A DNA stretch of 35,247 nt from a virus: positions 1 through 35,247 of the IMG/VR virus record IMGVR_UViG_3300046785_000085. One strand, given 5' to 3'. The number at the start of each line of letters is the position of its first letter. Position 1 is the stretch's first letter. The notes beneath the pieces were generated by a model. It did no database searches. It was not told where the DNA came from and saw only the letters and a program-made list of their open reading frames with translations. Made by a program: the position numbers and the translations under genes. This document shows positions 1-8,469 of this stretch, piece after piece.

Positions 1-1
1 T

Positions 2-3000
2 GGTACATCTAACTTCGGTGTAGGAGATATTACAGGTGCTACTGAGTTTACAGGTACTCTTGTTGATACTGATGAATTAATATTTAACGATGGTGGAGTA
101 TTAAGTAGAATGGATTTTAGTGTTCTAAAATCAAATATATTAAGTGGTATAGAAGCGAGTGCTGATGTTACAGATACAGCAAATGTTACAGCAGCAGGTG
201 CATTGATGGATTCAGAAGTTGATGCAGATATTAAGACATTAGCATTACCTGCTAATACAACAATCTCAACATTCGGTGCTACATTAATAGACGATGCTGA
301 TGCCGATACTGCTTTGGCTACATTAGGAGGCACTACTACCGGAATTGCTTTACTTAAATCAGCGAATCCAAGTACGGCCAATTCTCCGGCTGTACCTTTA
401 TTTCCAAGACTTAATGCTGATAATACTATAACTAATTTAACTGCTTCACAAATGCTAAGTGCTATTGGTGGAGGAACAGGTGGAGGTTCAGTAACAGAAG
501 TAACAGGCGGGGTTGGTTTTACCGTTACTAATGGAACTACTACACCGGATTTAACTTTAGATTTAAGTCAAATTAGTAGTGCAACTTTGGCTACTACTGA
601 TTCATTAGTTGGTTTCAAAGCAGGTACAGGTGCAGGTTCTAATTTAAAGGCATCAGATACAATTGGAGATATTCTTTCTCTTATTGAAATTGTTGATGAT
701 ACATCACCACAATTAGGTGGAAACTTAGATACTAATAGTCATAATATTAAAATTGATGATGCACACGGTATTTTAGATGAAGATGGTAATGAATTATTAC
801 TTTTCACAAGTCCCGAATCTAATCCTGTAAATTATATAAACATAGCAAATAGTGCATCGGGAAGCACAGTAAAATTAGCAGCAGTTGGTACTGATAATAA
901 TGTAACATTAGACATTAGACCTAAAGGTAGCGGTTATGTTAATTTCGATGAAGGAGATATACAAATAGGTTCTACTGTTCTTAATGCTACTGCTGCTGAA
1001 TTAAACGTATTAAACGCTTTACCTGCTGAAAGATTTATTGGAAGAAAGGCACATAGTGGTAATGCAGGTTCGGCAGAAGGAATGACTGTATCAGAAGCAT
1101 TATCATTATTAGGTGTTACTTCGGGTGCAGAACCAAACGTTAGAGCGAATTGGAACGAACTAACTTCGTCTAGTGATGCTTTTATTCAAAATAAACCTGA
1201 TGTTGACAATGTATCTGTTGCTAATTTAAAAACTGCTCTTGGTAATGCCTTTGGTAGTAATGCAGTAGCCATAGGAACTAACGCAACAACTGTTACAATT
1301 GCGGGTGATTTAGTAGTAACAGGAGATACAAAATATAGTAATGAAACAATACAAATTGTAGAAGATAATACATTGGCATTTAGAGCAGGTGATAGCAATA
1401 CATATGAGGTATTACTTACTGCTGCTAATCCTACCGATGCAGATTATACAGTAACTATACCTGCTGCTACCTTTACAATTCCTACTCAAGATACTACATA
1501 CTCGGTTGGTGATGGTGGATTAACACAAAACAACTTTACTAATACTTTGAAAACAAAACTTGACAATATCGCTACTTCTGCTAATAATTATTCTCTCCCA
1601 ACAGCCTCTTCAACTGTTTTAGGAGGTATTAAAGTTGGTTCTAATTTAACAATTAGTAGTGGTGTATTGTCGGGAACTGCTGATACTGTTTATACACATC
1701 CTACACATAATGGAGATGATATTAGTATTGATACTTCAGGTGCAAATGTAATTGATACTTTAACAATAACTACGAATACTTTAGGTCATGTTACTGCCGC
1801 TTCTGCTACAACAAGAGCATTAACATTAGCAAACTTAGGTTTTACAGGAGATAATGATGCTACTGATGATTTAACTGCGGCAGAAATTAGAACTTTAGTT
1901 GGAACAGGTAATGGTGGTGTTTTGCCATCAGCAGGTTCATCAGGAACTTTCTTAAAGCACGATGGAACATACGGAACATTACCTGCTAAAATGGCTTTTA
2001 CTGTAAGAGACAGTTCAGATACAGATGTTCTTCTTGCTGATGCGAGATTTATTAAGTTTAATGAAGGAAACGGTTTAGATATTACTTTTACAGATACAGA
2101 TACCGGAAGCACAGGAGACCCATTTCAGTTAACTTTCAAAGTTGCTGATGATGGAATAGGAGCAGACCAAATAGCGGATACTGCGGTTACTGCGGGTTCT
2201 TACACTAACGCTAATATTACTGTTGACGCACAAGGGAGATTAACTGCTGCTTCTAGTGGTAGTGGTGGTGGTGATTCTTGGGGAGATGAAGTAGATGCTA
2301 ATATTATTCCCGATACCAATAATACTTACACTTTAGGTTCAGCAAGTAAAAAGTTTGGGAGTGCTTATTTTGCCGGAACATCTTACAATACTTTACTTTC
2401 TTCGGCTAACGGAAGTGCTGCATATCCAACATATACTTTTGAGGTAGATGAAAATACAGGAATGTATAGAGGTGGAACAGATATACTAGGATTCTCAACT
2501 GCCGGAACAGAAAGGATGACTATATCTGCATCAGGTGTAGTAAATATTACAGGTTCATTAACAGTAGGAGGTTCTGCTGTTGGCGGTGCTACTAACTTAG
2601 ATGGCTTAACAGATGCTAAATCAGGAGGGACTGATTTTACTGGTAGTTTATTGATAGGACATCAAAATCATGGTACTTTGAGTAGTTCAGTTTACAATAC
2701 AGGTGTTGGGATTACTACTTTAGATGCTTTAACAACCGCAGATAATGTAACTGCTTTAGGATATGGTGCAGGTACAGCAGTTACCACAGGAGGTAATTCG
2801 GTATTTGTAGGTACTAACGCAGGTAATACAATTACTACTAATGAAAGAATAACTTCTATCGGAACAAATGCAGGTAAAAATAGTGGATTTGGAGAAGTTA
2901 GTGTTGGTTTTTGGGCGGGTATATGGAACTTAGGATTAAACAACATAAACATTGGTTATGCGGCAGGTGCTAGAGGAACAACAGGTGCGAATGATAATAT

Positions 3001-3829
3001 TTCTATTGGTAATATGGCGGGTGGATATTCAGGAGATGGTACTTTTGAAGGACATTATAATATATTTTTAGGACACAATTCAGGTAATCAAGTAAATGGT
3101 GCTTCTAATTATAATATTGGAATAGGTAGAGAGACTCTTTACACTTTAGATGACGGTGCAGAACAAAATATAGCAATTGGTTTCGCGGCAGGTAAGGCCG
3201 TTACTACTGGTGATGATAACATTCTCATTGGAAGTGGTGCAGGTGATAATATCACTACGGGAAGTGATAACGTTATTATTGGTGGTATAGATGCTTCTGC
3301 CGCAGACGTTAATGATTCACTAATAGTAGCATCCGGTGATGGTGGTGTTACTTGGATTACAGGTGATTCAGATGGTAATGTTAAGGGAACTGATTTCTAT
3401 ATGGTTGCTGAATGGAACGACCAATACTTTACTGATTCACTTAGAAATGGTAAAAGATTTTCCTTTGGTGCAGGTATGAATAATAATACTAACTCGGATT
3501 CAGGAACAATAGGAACGGAAACTATCTTACCGAAGGCTTGCACCTTAGAAGAGATGCACTTTTGGATAGGAAACGTAGGTGCTGAAACAGGTAGTGGAAA
3601 CTTTACAGTAAGAATTGACAAGAACGGAACTGAACTTACTACCGGATATACATTTAATATGAGTGGTAGTGGTGGTAATCATGTTCAAAAGAGTTTTACT
3701 CCTAACGTATCTTTCGATGCGGGTGAAACATTTAACCTAACATTACATGATGCGGCTACTAGTGGTTATGGTTCAGCAAACCAAATAGGAAGAGTAAGAG
3801 TTACATTTAGATTTAGAACAAATAACTGA
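2..3829 (+). CDS. Tail fibre / receptor-binding protein, 5' end cut by the window edge
   Basis: The reading frame is open from base 2 through the first ATG at 110, with no stop or ribosome site before it, so the gene begins outside the window; 1275 codons are visible. The protein is Gly/Thr/Ala/Asn-rich and modular. Several stretches are of a kind I know from marine phage tail fibres: SGIEASADVT near the start, TYSVGDGGLTQNNFT mid-protein, and ENTGMYRGGTDILGFSTAG at about two-thirds. A repeat array follows with the recurrent pattern N-[IV]-x-I-G-x-x-A-G (about bases 2700-3300), probably a trimeric beta-helical stalk like YadA-type heads. The last 150 residues look like a separate beta-rich knob. 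Role: host recognition at the virion surface. The modules suggest exchange with bacterial marine phages. The fibre class is secure; the exact receptor and fold are not. Confidence 0.9.
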   Translation, partial: GTSNFGVGDITGATEFTGTLVDTDELIFNDGGVLSRMDFSVLKSNILSGIEASADVTDTANVTAAGALMDSEVDADIKTLALPANTTISTFGATLIDDADADTALATLGGTTTGIALLKSANPSTANSPAVPLFPRLNADNTITNLTASQMLSAIGGGTGGGSVTEVTGGVGFTVTNGTTTPDLTLDLSQISSATLATTDSLVGFKAGTGAGSNLKASDTIGDILSLIEIVDDTSPQLGGNLDTNSHNIKIDDAHGILDEDGNELLLFTSPESNPVNYINIANSASGSTVKLAAVGTDNNVTLDIRPKGSGYVNFDEGDIQIGSTVLNATAAELNVLNALPAERFIGRKAHSGNAGSAEGMTVSEALSLLGVTSGAEPNVRANWNELTSSSDAFIQNKPDVDNVSVANLKTALGNAFGSNAVAIGTNATTVTIAGDLVVTGDTKYSNETIQIVEDNTLAFRAGDSNTYEVLLTAANPTDADYTVTIPAATFTIPTQDTTYSVGDGGLTQNNFTNTLKTKLDNIATSANNYSLPTASSTVLGGIKVGSNLTISSGVLSGTADTVYTHPTHNGDDISIDTSGANVIDTLTITTNTLGHVTAASATTRALTLANLGFTGDNDATDDLTAAEIRTLVGTGNGGVLPSAGSSGTFLKHDGTYGTLPAKMAFTVRDSSDTDVLLADARFIKFNEGNGLDITFTDTDTGSTGDPFQLTFKVADDGIGADQIADTAVTAGSYTNANITVDAQGRLTAASSGSGGGDSWGDEVDANIIPDTNNTYTLGSASKKFGSAYFAGTSYNTLLSSANGSAAYPTYTFEVDENTGMYRGGTDILGFSTAGTERMTISASGVVNITGSLTVGGSAVGGATNLDGLTDAKSGGTDFTGSLLIGHQNHGTLSSSVYNTGVGITTLDALTTADNVTALGYGAGTAVTTGGNSVFVGTNAGNTITTNERITSIGTNAGKNSGFGEVSVGFWAGIWNLGLNNINIGYAAGARGTTGANDNISIGNMAGGYSGDGTFEGHYNIFLGHNSGNQVNGASNYNIGIGRETLYTLDDGAEQNIAIGFAAGKAVTTGDDNILIGSGAGDNITTGSDNVIIGGIDASAADVNDSLIVASGDGGVTWITGDSDGNVKGTDFYMVAEWNDQYFTDSLRNGKRFSFGAGMNNNTNSDSGTIGTETILPKACTLEEMHFWIGNVGAETGSGNFTVRIDKNGTELTTGYTFNMSGSGGNHVQKSFTPNVSFDAGETFNLTLHDAATSGYGSANQIGRVRVTFRFRTNN

Positions 3830-3838
3830 GGTGATTAA

Positions 3839-4108
3839 ATGACATACAAATATTTCGGAACTATAACAATGGATGAAGCGTGGCAAAAAGTAAGAGCAGG
3901 TAGAGATTATTGGCTAGAAAAAAGAGTGGACTATTATCAAAGTAAACCGCTTCTGTATAATAGTCTAACAGATACACAAAAAACTGAATTAGCAACGTAT
4001 AGACAAGAGTTATTAGATTTCCCTGCTACGCTTGCTACGATAGTAGGGGATGAATTACCTTTGGGGTTCGGACAACACTATCCCGATGCACCGACATGGA
4101 TGGATTAA
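3839..4108 (+). CDS. Tail-fibre assembly chaperone-like protein (Phage_tail_APC type)
   Basis: This 89-residue protein directly follows the tail fibre. A near-perfect Shine-Dalgarno, GAGGTGAT (3828-3835), overlaps the fibre stop and sits 3 bases before the ATG. The C-terminal half reads LTDTQKTELATYRQELLDFP and ends in an acidic, Pro-rich YPDAPTWMD. This is the arrangement of the small tail assembly chaperones found after phage tail fibres: 'LT..Q...w..YRq.L.d.P' followed by W-P-rich residues. Such proteins help fibres fold or trimerise and are not always in the virion. The call rests on motif and position; no search was run. Confidence 0.65.
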   Translation: MTYKYFGTITMDEAWQKVRAGRDYWLEKRVDYYQSKPLLYNSLTDTQKTELATYRQELLDFPATLATIVGDELPLGFGQHYPDAPTWMD

Positions 4109-4109
4109 A

Positions 4110-4412
4110 ATGGCACTAAAAATTGAATACGAGACTGATTATGGAATAACTTGCACCGAGGCTATATGCGTAATCGAAGATATAATGTGTACAAAATTAA
4201 TAAAAGACGATGGAAACACTTTTCCTGTAACATATATGGGACATATATATGCAAATAATGAATCTTATGAGAGTAAAAAGAATCCAATTGGAAGATTTAG
4301 TTATGCTTTTAATTTAGATAATAGTGCATCAAAAAACCAATACAATTTAATAAAACAATCTTACATAGATTTGAAAACTAAAAATGGTTTTACCGAAGGC
4401 GTAGATTGTTAA
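4110..4412 (+). CDS. Small conserved-looking protein of the tail-fibre cluster
   Basis: A 100-residue protein beginning MALKIEYETDYGITCTEA, starting 1 base after the preceding stop. A longer frame open to 4050 would run through the chaperone gene, so the ATG at 4110 is preferred. Small proteins beginning M-A-L-K and followed by a beta strand are common after phage tail fibres, but I cannot name a family or function. It has no membrane segment. Its last 4 bases overlap the convergent minus-strand ORF at 4409-4537. Confidence 0.7.
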   Translation: MALKIEYETDYGITCTEAICVIEDIMCTKLIKDDGNTFPVTYMGHIYANNESYESKKNPIGRFSYAFNLDNSASKNQYNLIKQSYIDLKTKNGFTEGVDC

Positions 4413-4537
4413 TCTAAACCTAAAGAAAATACTTCATCTAATAACTTACGTTGAGTTTCTAAGTAGTCTCTCCAAATAGGTTTCTTAAATTGATTTTCAA
4501 AACCTTCTATTTGTGCTTCCCAATAATCTTCATTCAT
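4409..4537 (-). CDS. 42-residue micro-ORF, convergent with the structural module
   Basis: Reads MNEDYWEAQIEGFENQF..., rich in Glu and aromatic residues, probably helical, with no known motif. It starts 1 base after the stop of the preceding 27-residue ORF, as expected for coupled translation. Its stop overlaps the stop of the plus-strand gene by 4 bases. Codon use is AT-rich like its neighbours. Function unknown. Confidence 0.5.
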   Translation of the reverse strand: MNEDYWEAQIEGFENQFKKPIWRDYLETQRKLLDEVFSLGLD

Positions 4538-4538
4538 T

Positions 4539-4622
4539 TTACTCAACTTCTATATCTTTCAATGACTCCATAAAATCGGTCATCCACTTACATTTACCAT
4601 TGTGATGTGTTCTTTCTTTCAT
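4539..4622 (-). CDS. 27-residue micro-ORF with strong ribosome site
   Basis: Reads MKERTHHNGKCKWMTDF... . A strong Shine-Dalgarno (GGGAGG) lies about 9 bases upstream of the ATG, which is the main reason to accept so short a gene. It overlaps the end of the 55-residue ORF (4594-4761) in another frame by 29 bases. It carries His-His and one Cys but no complete metal site. Function unknown. Confidence 0.45.
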   Translation of the reverse strand: MKERTHHNGKCKWMTDFMESLKDIEVE

Positions 4623-4761
4623 ATCTTTTTTCCTCCCATAATACATAAAATAAGTGAGTCATTTGTAACGATACGATTACAAAAAAAGTATTTACAAAAA
4701 ACATAGCGAAGTCTAAATCTAAGTGGGTTAAACCTTCTATAATTGATTGATTAATTTCCAC
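4594..4761 (-). CDS. Possible 55-residue single-pass membrane microprotein
   Basis: Starting at GTG 4761 (an in-frame TTG lies 9 bases upstream at 4770), the ORF encodes an amphipathic N-terminus, a strongly hydrophobic core around FAMFFVNTFFVIVSL, and a charged tail EEKRYERK. This is the layout of a one-helix membrane protein. It is the first ORF downstream of the TATA-like element at 4857-4864. The ribosome site is weak and the start is uncertain. It may be a non-coding leader instead. Confidence 0.35.
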   Translation of the reverse strand: MEINQSIIEGLTHLDLDFAMFFVNTFFVIVSLQMTHLFYVLWEEKRYERKNTSQW

Positions 4762-4856
4762 TGTTGACAAACCCGCTTCACTCTAGTGTAGTTCTAACAC
4801 CAAGTAGTTAATTTACATTGCGGTATTTTTTATGTTAAAATACAAATTCTGCACAG

Positions 4857-4864
4857 TTTATATA
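4857..4864 (-). promoter_or_regulatory. Archaeal TATA-box-like promoter element
   Basis: On the minus strand the sequence is GAGAGTATATAAACTG, a good match to the archaeal TATA box. A start about 25 bases downstream would fall near 4830-4835. That is just after the terminator of the long operon and before the three micro-ORFs at 4761-4409. No experimental start is known. Confidence 0.5.
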
Positions 4865-4895
4865 CTCTCAGAATTGCTCTTTACAAAAAAAATAC

Positions 4896-4917
4896 TATTC
4901 TTAAAAATATAAGAATA
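4896..4917. repeat. Inverted repeat upstream of the TATA-like element
   Basis: TATTCTTA (4896-4903) and TAAGAATA (4910-4917) are perfect 8-base inverted arms around a 6-base AT spacer. The repeat lies 30-50 bases upstream of the TATA-like box, so it could be an operator for a dimeric regulator. It could also be a weak hairpin in AT-rich DNA. Confidence 0.4.
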
Positions 4918-4945
4918 CTAATTAAAAAAAAATACTTAAAAAAAT

Positions 4946-4971
4946 AAAAAAAAAAAGCGGCCTCATGGCCG
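4946..4971 (-). terminator. Hairpin plus U-tract terminator of the long minus-strand operon
   Basis: On the minus strand, CGGCC-ATGA-GGCCG (4971-4958) is followed at once by C and eleven T residues (4956-4946). It is the only GC-rich spot in a very AT-rich zone, and it sits 8 bases after the stop of the last gene of the long operon (4979). A second inverted repeat, CGAATAA (4970-4976) / TTATTCG (4983-4989), overlaps its base and could form an alternative hairpin. Archaeal termination relies mainly on T-tracts, so the hairpin may add mRNA 3'-end protection. Confidence 0.75.
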
Positions 4972-4978
4972 AATAAAA

Positions 4979-5131
4979 TTAATTATTCGACCACAAAGCC
5001 TTACATTTTCTACATTGCCAAATCTTGATTTCATCAAGACTACCAACATAGACCCCACGAATCCGTCTTGGTATAGTCTCTTCTTTACAGAAGTTACATA
5101 CCTCAACTAGAGCCACGTTTTTGTTCCTCAT
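4979..5131 (-). CDS. 50-residue zinc-ribbon protein
   Basis: It carries two Cys pairs, CNFC (residues 12-15) and CRKC (residues 40-43), about 24 residues apart, the spacing of a rubredoxin-type zinc ribbon. It starts at ATG 5131, inside the 3' end of the preceding membrane-protein gene, in another frame. It is the last gene before the terminator. Such miniature ribbons often bind nucleic acid or RNA polymerase, but nothing here shows the partner. Confidence 0.65.
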   Translation of the reverse strand: MRNKNVALVEVCNFCKEETIPRRIRGVYVGSLDEIKIWQCRKCKALWSNN

Positions 5132-5264
5132 TTATTAGGTTCGTCATATACTCTTCAATAGTATCTTCTGAATATTTACTATTGCCAAAGGCTGCAAAAA
5201 ATAATAATGAAATCATAATTATAAAAACAATCCAAATAGCAATAGATGTTGCACTTAAAGCCAT
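5103..5264 (-). CDS. 53-residue single-pass membrane protein
   Basis: The ATG overlaps the exonuclease stop (TAATG). A perfect Shine-Dalgarno, GGAGGTGAT, lies 6 bases upstream. Residues 8-27 (IAIWIVFIIMISLLFFAAFG) form one strong transmembrane helix, followed by an acidic, soluble tail. The C-terminus overlaps the zinc-ribbon start by 29 bases. Function unknown; small holin-like or host-membrane roles are possible but not shown. Confidence 0.65.
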   Translation of the reverse strand: MALSATSIAIWIVFIIMISLLFFAAFGNSKYSEDTIEEYMTNLINEEQKRGSS

Positions 5265-5872
5265 TACCACATCACCTCCAAATCTTTCTCAATTGCTTCT
5301 TCAAGGGAGAAGCCTTTAACTATTTGGTTCTCAACACCGTGTTTCCACAAATCATAAACTAATTCACAATCTTTCAAACAATATTCAGCGACTTGAGAGT
5401 AACCTCCTGTTTTCCAAATCTTTGGTGCATCTGCACTATCCATTAATTTATCAGAACCAAGTGTATGTTGAACTAAATTAGAAAGAGAATATCTTTCACC
5501 GTATTCTTTAGAAAGTATTGCGCTAGTATCAATATATGATTCAGGATTATCTAGGTATTTTCTGATACAATAAATATCCATTGCGTTTTTCAAAACAGGT
5601 AAATCGAAGTTTCGTATATTATGACCTAGTAATTTTCCACCATTATCAAAATGTTTTTCTAAATCGAATTTTAATTCTGATAATGGTTTGATAATTACGT
5701 TAGATTTTTTCAAATCGTCCACTGATTTGTCAATATAGATAGTTCCTACATCTCCATCCCAAGTACAAACAGTTGATACTTGAAACATATGGGTGTTTTC
5801 CCAACCACCAATTTCGTGAGACATATTTTTAGTTTCTAAGTCAATTGCTAAAACGTTCTTAGCAATCGTCAT
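5264..5872 (-). CDS. DEDDy-type 3'-5' exonuclease (RNase H fold, DnaQ-like)
   Basis: A 202-residue nuclease. Exo I is AIDLET near residue 9 (Asp and Glu ligands). Exo II is GHNIRNFDLPVL in the middle. Exo III is YCLKDCELVYDLW near the end, with the Tyr and Asp of the DEDDy class. These residues bind the two catalytic metals. A GTG 15 bases upstream (5887) is also in frame, but GTGAGG lies 9 bases before the ATG at 5872, so that ATG is chosen. It may degrade host or viral DNA or RNA, or proofread in trans. The split polymerase has its own exonuclease domain, so a nucleic-acid-processing role is more likely. Confidence 0.85.
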   Translation of the reverse strand: MTIAKNVLAIDLETKNMSHEIGGWENTHMFQVSTVCTWDGDVGTIYIDKSVDDLKKSNVIIKPLSELKFDLEKHFDNGGKLLGHNIRNFDLPVLKNAMDIYCIRKYLDNPESYIDTSAILSKEYGERYSLSNLVQHTLGSDKLMDSADAPKIWKTGGYSQVAEYCLKDCELVYDLWKHGVENQIVKGFSLEEAIEKDLEVMW

Positions 5873-5945
5873 GCAAGCATTCCTCACTTAAATCGTAGTC
5901 TACGGTACTAAATCCAAACAATTTCAATAGTTTTTTAATCTTCAT
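5859..5945 (-). CDS. 28-residue micro-ORF coupled to both neighbours
   Basis: Reads MKIKKLLKLFGFSTVDYDLSEE and continues to the stop. It has a basic amphipathic N-terminus and an acidic, Cys-containing tail. The ATG overlaps the preceding stop (ATGA), GGTGAT lies upstream, and the 3' end overlaps the exonuclease start by 14 bases. It may mainly carry ribosomes onto the exonuclease start. Function unknown. Confidence 0.4.
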   Translation of the reverse strand: MKIKKLLKLFGFSTVDYDLSEECLHDDC

Positions 5946-6187
5946 TCCTCATCACCTGTTGCAGACCACAAAGCAGTAATTTTATCTTGGTCTGCTTTTT
6001 GTGGATTAGGTGCTTCTTTAGTTGTGTCTCTTACTAAGAAAGCGATTAATCTATCAGTTCCTATATTCATTACTGTGCTTAAAGCCCAACCTTGTTGTCC
6101 TAACGTGTTTAGTGCTTCAATCATTACTTTCGGGCCATCTTTTACATTATACATTTGAAATGTATGTTCATATGTTTTATTACTCAT
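5942..6187 (-). CDS. DUF4177-like small protein
   Basis: An 81-residue protein. The core EALNTLGQQGWALSTVMNIG followed by IAFLVR matches the pattern of DUF4177-type proteins: 'Ln.lG..GWeLv.v.....~~~~f.R'. The family has no settled function. The start overlaps the ATPase stop by 4 bases (ATGA) and AGGAGAGG lies upstream, so the start is secure. The C-terminus is a polar tail. Confidence 0.6.
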   Translation of the reverse strand: MSNKTYEHTFQMYNVKDGPKVMIEALNTLGQQGWALSTVMNIGTDRLIAFLVRDTTKEAPNPQKADQDKITALWSATGDEE

Positions 6188-7758
6188 TTTATTCCTCTCC
6201 TTTTTATATTTACAAATCTAGTTTTGTTGTGTCTTATTTCGTCAAAATACTCCTTATTAGATTTGTAGTTTCTATATACTGTTGCAGGTGATGCATTAGT
6301 TACTAATCTTACTGTTTCTAATAGTACAGATTTGTTTATCCACTCTCCTGTCTGTCCTTCTATGTTTACTGATTTTCCATTTTCTACTAACTTTTTATAC
6401 TCTTTTGTAAATACATCTAACTTTTGTTTCTTGGCAGAAGATAGTCTTTCGGCTCTTAGGGCTGAATCTAACCACAATACAAGAGATTTATAACATTGTT
6501 GGGTTACATGAGATGCCTGTAAAACGTGTTTACTAGTTAGTTTGAATCTATCTTTCTTTGGTAATTTAGGTGCTTCTGCAATACAAGAAAGAACTGCTAG
6601 TCTAACCATACTTACTTGCATTCTAGTAATAAAATTATTTGCTATCTCAATTACAGCAGGTCGGCTATCATGTACAAAGTTCTGAAACTTAATTGTCTCG
6701 TTTGTTATTGTATCGTTTACACCTTTAGAAAACGTGATTACTTTCTTTCTTCTGATTACTTCTGCTTCTCTAATCTGTTCTTCGGACATATTATCATTAA
6801 CTACCAATGGAACAGAATCATACTTCTCTTTAAGACATTCATAGATTTCCACAAATGCATCACCAAACTTATTGATTGGTGTTTGTGTATCTATAATCCT
6901 ACCATAATCATTACTCAATGTTTCTCTTACAGCGTTCTGTTCACTTATAGGAACTTCTCTAATATAGATAAGACAACGTTGCAGCAATCCTGTTTCTGCT
7001 ATAACACTAGTTAGTGTTTTAGGAATATAGGATGTAGCGTAAATAGAACGTCTGCTATCACAATACATTTCTCCACCTTCTGCTAATTGTTTTGTTATTC
7101 TATAATTTTGACCTGCTAGAGTATTCATTAGTGTATTCAAATACATTACAACTTCTTGTTTATGTTGTGTAGGTTTGAAAACACCCGAATACTCAAACTC
7201 ATCATACACACAAAGACCATCCCCTTCCAAACCACCGAATAGTTGTTTAGGTATTTGTTCGTATGTAGTGTTGCCATCATCATCAGTAATAGTAACATCT
7301 TCCATTTTCATTTTACCTATAAGTGCCGCATCTGTTGTTGACTTAACGGCATGAATAGAAAATCTATTATGTCTTTCACCTGCTGTTTCTGCTTCAACAT
7401 TATCTCTATGTCTACCATTAATGATATCAAAAACATACTGCGCTATTCTACCTGTAAAATTATACATTTCACTTTTACCCGAACCACTTGTTTGTAGCCA
7501 AATAATGTGAACTCTAACATCTTCTGTACCTCTTCCTTTTGGAACATAAACCATTTCTTTACAAATCTGTCCTAGTAAGGAATAGGCTGATAATATTGCA
7601 GGTACTCTATTATTTCTAGATACCTCTATTGCACTATCTGCATATTCTTCAACTATTTTTGGTAGTCTTAATGTTGTATTTATCGTTTCATTAAACTGAT
7701 TTCTCATTGCTTCTTCTAGTAATTCATCTTCATTAAAATTATTATCAATATTATTCAT
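6184..7758 (-). CDS. P-loop ATPase, candidate replicative helicase (DUF3987-like)
   Basis: A 524-residue protein. A P-loop lies at residues 89-96 (QTSGSGKS); the first Gly of the usual Walker A is Gln here. The Walker B-like LCVYDEFE follows at about 183-188, with Asp186 and Glu187. About 90 residues separate them, and the Asp-Glu is followed by a Phe-rich loop, as in DUF3987 primase-helicase proteins. The last 70 residues look like a winged helix (INKSVLLETVRLVTN). It lies in the same operon as the primase and ERCC4 nuclease, and no other MCM- or DnaB-like helicase is visible. A replication role is therefore the simplest reading. AAGGAG upstream supports the ATG at 7758. A packaging or other ATPase cannot be excluded. 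Confidence 0.65.
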   Translation of the reverse strand: MNNIDNNFNEDELLEEAMRNQFNETINTTLRLPKIVEEYADSAIEVSRNNRVPAILSAYSLLGQICKEMVYVPKGRGTEDVRVHIIWLQTSGSGKSEMYNFTGRIAQYVFDIINGRHRDNVEAETAGERHNRFSIHAVKSTTDAALIGKMKMEDVTITDDDGNTTYEQIPKQLFGGLEGDGLCVYDEFEYSGVFKPTQHKQEVVMYLNTLMNTLAGQNYRITKQLAEGGEMYCDSRRSIYATSYIPKTLTSVIAETGLLQRCLIYIREVPISEQNAVRETLSNDYGRIIDTQTPINKFGDAFVEIYECLKEKYDSVPLVVNDNMSEEQIREAEVIRRKKVITFSKGVNDTITNETIKFQNFVHDSRPAVIEIANNFITRMQVSMVRLAVLSCIAEAPKLPKKDRFKLTSKHVLQASHVTQQCYKSLVLWLDSALRAERLSSAKKQKLDVFTKEYKKLVENGKSVNIEGQTGEWINKSVLLETVRLVTNASPATVYRNYKSNKEYFDEIRHNKTRFVNIKRRGIK

Positions 7759-7770
7759 TTTTCTTTCTCC

Positions 7771-8469
7771 TTATATTTGCATTTTTTCTTCTGAGTTTAA
7801 TGTATCAACAATACGTTTTGCTAGTACATTGCCGATACCATCTATTTCAGAAAGTTCTGAAAGTGTTGCCTCACCTATTTCCATTATAGAACCAAACTTC
7901 TTTATCAAAAGTTTAGCCTTCTTATCACTTACTCCTTTAATTGTAGATAATACATCTACTCTTAAATCAGTAGTGCTAATTTTCTTTTGTTTCACAATTC
8001 TAGGAACATATACTTCCCTATCATGTGGTTGCATTTTACAGACAACTGCAATTAATTCTGCTGCTGTTAAAGCATCTCTAACCCAAATAACACTACAATC
8101 AGTATCTAATATTATTTTACTCATTGAACCAAAGAACTTCTTTCTAAGAATAACTCTTTGTGCTGTTTTATTCATGCTAGTTTTTATGTGTTCCAAATGT
8201 TTTCTGAATCCATCTTCAAATGAACCGTAAACAATAACTAAATTATTTACATAGGCTCTATCCATATTATCTAATTGATTCCACAATCTTTTATTTACAA
8301 TAGATTGTATAAAATCAAAAGAAGATTTGGCCTCGAAACAAACGTCATTGAAAACATAGTCGCCAATTTCTAACCATTGTTTTTCAAATGGTACGTTTAG
8401 ACTTTGGGCTTTTTCTATTACTCTCTCTGTTAGTTCCGAGTTTTCTCTACTATCTATTATTAGTTTCAT
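7771..8469 (-). CDS. ERCC4/XPF-Hef-type structure-specific nuclease with helix-hairpin-helix
   Basis: A 232-residue protein starting at ATG 8469, which has GGAGGT upstream and a 4-base overlap (ATGA) with the primase stop. The N-terminal nuclease core has LIIDSREN (Asp6), IGDYVF (Asp37) and CFEAKSSFDF. The last corresponds to the family motif E-R-K-x3-D, with Ala in place of Arg. The C-terminus has two helix-hairpin-helix units (IKGVSDKKAKLLIKKFG and IDGIGNVLAKRIV). The architecture equals the nuclease plus HhH2 part of archaeal XPF/Hef, which cuts forked or flapped DNA. It probably resolves viral replication or recombination intermediates. PCNA contact is known for crenarchaeal XPF, but no PIP motif is seen at this C-terminus. 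Confidence 0.88.
   Translation of the reverse strand: MKLIIDSRENSELTERVIEKAQSLNVPFEKQWLEIGDYVFNDVCFEAKSSFDFIQSIVNKRLWNQLDNMDRAYVNNLVIVYGSFEDGFRKHLEHIKTSMNKTAQRVILRKKFFGSMSKIILDTDCSVIWVRDALTAAELIAVVCKMQPHDREVYVPRIVKQKKISTTDLRVDVLSTIKGVSDKKAKLLIKKFGSIMEIGEATLSELSEIDGIGNVLAKRIVDTLNSEEKMQI

Noticed and set aside
1186-3621. Antisense reading frames inside the tail-fibre gene
   Set aside because: They lie opposite a long, well-formed coding frame, have no ribosome sites, and show the hydrophobic, Pro/Val/Leu-rich composition produced by the reverse complement of Thr/Gly/Asn-rich repeats.
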